A DNA stretch of 42,255 bases from assembly GCF_900172365.1 (NCBI RefSeq), contig NZ_FWFJ01000032.1:1-42255 (forward strand). The letters are read 5' to 3'. How positions within the stretch are numbered: position 1 is the stretch's first letter; each line of letters starts with the position of its first letter. The notes below the pieces were generated by a model. That model ran no database searches, was not told the origin of the DNA, and saw only the letters and a program-made list of their open reading frames with translations. The DNA is from Roseovarius gaetbuli (GTDB taxonomy: Bacteria; Pseudomonadota; Alphaproteobacteria; Rhodobacterales; Rhodobacteraceae). Of the stretch, positions 25,001-28,000 are shown one piece after another. Position numbers and translations under genes: made by a program.

Positions 25001-28000
25001 AACCCGTTCGTCGTGCCGGTGACAGAGGCGCCGTCTTCGAAACGCGCAACCGTTTCGTTAAGTGTAATTCCGAGCGCAATAGAGATGCCAGCGCTGAAAC
25101 CGCCGGATGTCCCGGCCTTTTTCTTGGCCTGCGAGGTGCCTTCGGCATCCGTTGTGTTCTCGGTCGTGTTCACCGCGTTCAGTACGACTGCACCGCCACT
25201 CAGCGTCAGATCGGCGGCCCCGTCATCCATGCCATCCTGGTCGGCGCCAAAGATGGCTTCGGTGGTGGTATCGGCCACACTAAGCGCGAAAGAACCGGCC
25301 ACACCGGTACTGCCACTGGACGCCCCGGACATGGAGACGGCCCCGTAGCTGTGTTTCACATCGCCCGAAAGAGAGCGCATCGTCGCCGCCAGACTCAGCC
25401 CATCGGCGGTGATATTGGTCCCGTCGCCGATAATGGCGCGGTTTGACATGATGCCGACATTGACCGACACGGCGATCCCGACGGCAGTGCCGCCCGCTTC
25501 ACCCTTGGCGCTGCCGTCGGCCTCCGTGGTCGCTGTCTGGTTGGCGCTTGTCTCGACCGAGACAACACCCGTACCGGCATCGTTGTCGTCATCATCCGCA
25601 ATGATGGTCAGCCCGTCGGCGACAGACGCCGACGCCGTCAGGAAGGCGACGTTGACACCAATCGCAGCGGCGACCGAGACCGAGTTGCCATTTTTGTTGG
25701 CGCTCTTCGAACCGGTTAACGTTTTGCCGCCGGTCGAGGTGCTGGATTTGCTCTGTCCGACCGTAGTCGCCGAGTTTTTCTGTTCATCGGCCGATGTCTT
25801 GCTCGTCTTGTTCTTATCGGCACCTTCTGCCGACGCAAAGACCTCCATGGTCGACGATCCGTCAGCATCGGCTTTCAGCTTGACCGATCCGTCAGCGGTC
25901 ACGTCGCGCTCCAGCGACACGCTGCCAATGTCGTCTACATAGGCCACGCCGATCGTAAAGCCGACGGCTGTGCCTGACCCTTTCACACGACTGTCGGCTT
26001 TGGCCACGCTCTTGCCCGAGTGGTCGGCCGAGGCGTCAAGCGTTCCGCCGAGTACCAGTGTTCCACCCGTGCCAACACGCGCAAGTGTCTCACGGTTCAC
26101 GACCGCGATGGCAAGGGAACCCGCCCCGGTGGTGCCACCACCGGTCGCGCCAGAGTTTGCAATAGTTTGTGTCTCATGATCACCGAGCGCGTCCAGCGTC
26201 AGGTCGTTCGCTCCGACCAGGATCGCACCATCCGCCACTTCGGCCTCGGTATGCGTGTCCTCGACCCCGATAGCGATCGACACGCCAACACCGGTCGTAT
26301 TGGCACCGGCACTTTCGGCGCCCGCCGCAACGGCATCGGTCACCGCATCTGCGGTATCCGCAGCACCATCCCGTTCGGGCGCTTCTGACTTGGATTCCGC
26401 ATCGAGCGTCACGTCGCCACCACCGGTGATATTGGTGTCCGAACCAGCCTCAAGCGCTGCGCGTGTATCGAGATCGGTAATCGAAAGCGCGAATGAGCCG
26501 GCCACTCCCGTATCGGCGGTACCGGAAACGCCCGAAAGTGCCGAGGCGCCGGACCCGTGAGTGGTATCGCCACCGACATTGCGCATCTTGGCAGACAGCG
26601 TGATGCCGTCACTGCCAAGATTCAGATCCGCCCCGTTGGCCACCGTAGCGGTGTTGGTCATTGCGCCGACATTGATCGCAACCGCGATCCCGACGCCTGT
26701 TCCGCTGCTCGCGGAGGCAGAGCCGTCAGCGACAGCGTCGGCTTCCATGTTGTTCGTGGATGCCAGCGTGAGCCCGTCTGCGTCGATCGTGACGTCTTCG
26801 ACCTCGGTAATGGCCTCGGCATTGGTGACATTCAGCGACAGGGCCGCCGCAACGCTGACGTTACCGCCACCTTCACCGGTTGCGGTGGTATCCTTGCTTT
26901 TCTTCTTGCTGGCCAGATCGGAACCGGTCTTTCCCGCTGCAAAATTTTCCTGATCGCTGGCCTGCGAATTGGCGTTTTTACCATCCTTGTCAGCTTCTTC
27001 GCCCTCTGCCGTCGCTACAGATTGCGCAACCGACTTGCTGGCGTTCTTGGCCACGAGAGCAACCGTACCGCCGCTGTCGATATCGCGCCGCGCCTTGGAG
27101 GACGCGCGGTTATCGACAAACGCCAGCACAATTCCCGCACCGATCGCGGTGGCTCCGCCTGACACGTCGCCGCCGGCCAAGGTCATGCTTGCACCGGTGT
27201 TATCCGCTGTCGCTGACACATCGCCCGTGGTCACGAGCTTGCCGCTGGTGCCCAGATCGGCCGTCGTCACGTTATCGACGATCGCTACAGCAATCGCGCC
27301 TCCAATGGTCGTGCCGTTGCCCGACCCCGACCCGCTTGTCCCGGCCCTGGCCGTCGTCGCATCGGTGTGGTTGCCCGTTGCCATGAGTGAAAGAACATCG
27401 AGACCTGACACATCCTCGCCAGCATAAGCCGCATCGTCCAGCGCATCCCCGACAATCTCGGCGCGCGTAGTATTCACGCCCTTGTAGAGAACGAAGGCCG
27501 CCCCGACCCCCAGGCTTGCGCCACCACCCGTGTCTTCATTGGGTGTCGCGCTCGACGTGACGTTGGTCGTACTGCTTGCAATCAGCGACAGATCGGCCCC
27601 GTTGAATCCGATGAGAGCGCCGTCGAGAACGAGCGACTCCACATCCGTGGTTACGAAATGCAGGATCAGCGCCCCGGCCACGCTGGTCTTCGTGGGATTG
27701 CCCGCGCCGGACACAGTCGTGAGCGAGTAGCCGCCAGAGCCATCAAGCGTTGCGGTCGCGAGGACGCTGCCGGTGTTATATGAGGTTGTTCCGCCCAGAT
27801 GCGTCGTCACGTCTGCATCAACGACACCGATACCAACCGCGATGCCAACGCCTGTTGCCGTTTCACCAGTGTTGATGCCGCTGGCCGACGAGGTAATCGT
27901 ATCGGTTTGAAGTGCGGTCAGGCTGACGCTGCCGCCACCCACGGTCGAGATGCTGCCGCCGGTATCGACGAGGACGGACGTCTCGGACAAATAGACCGAG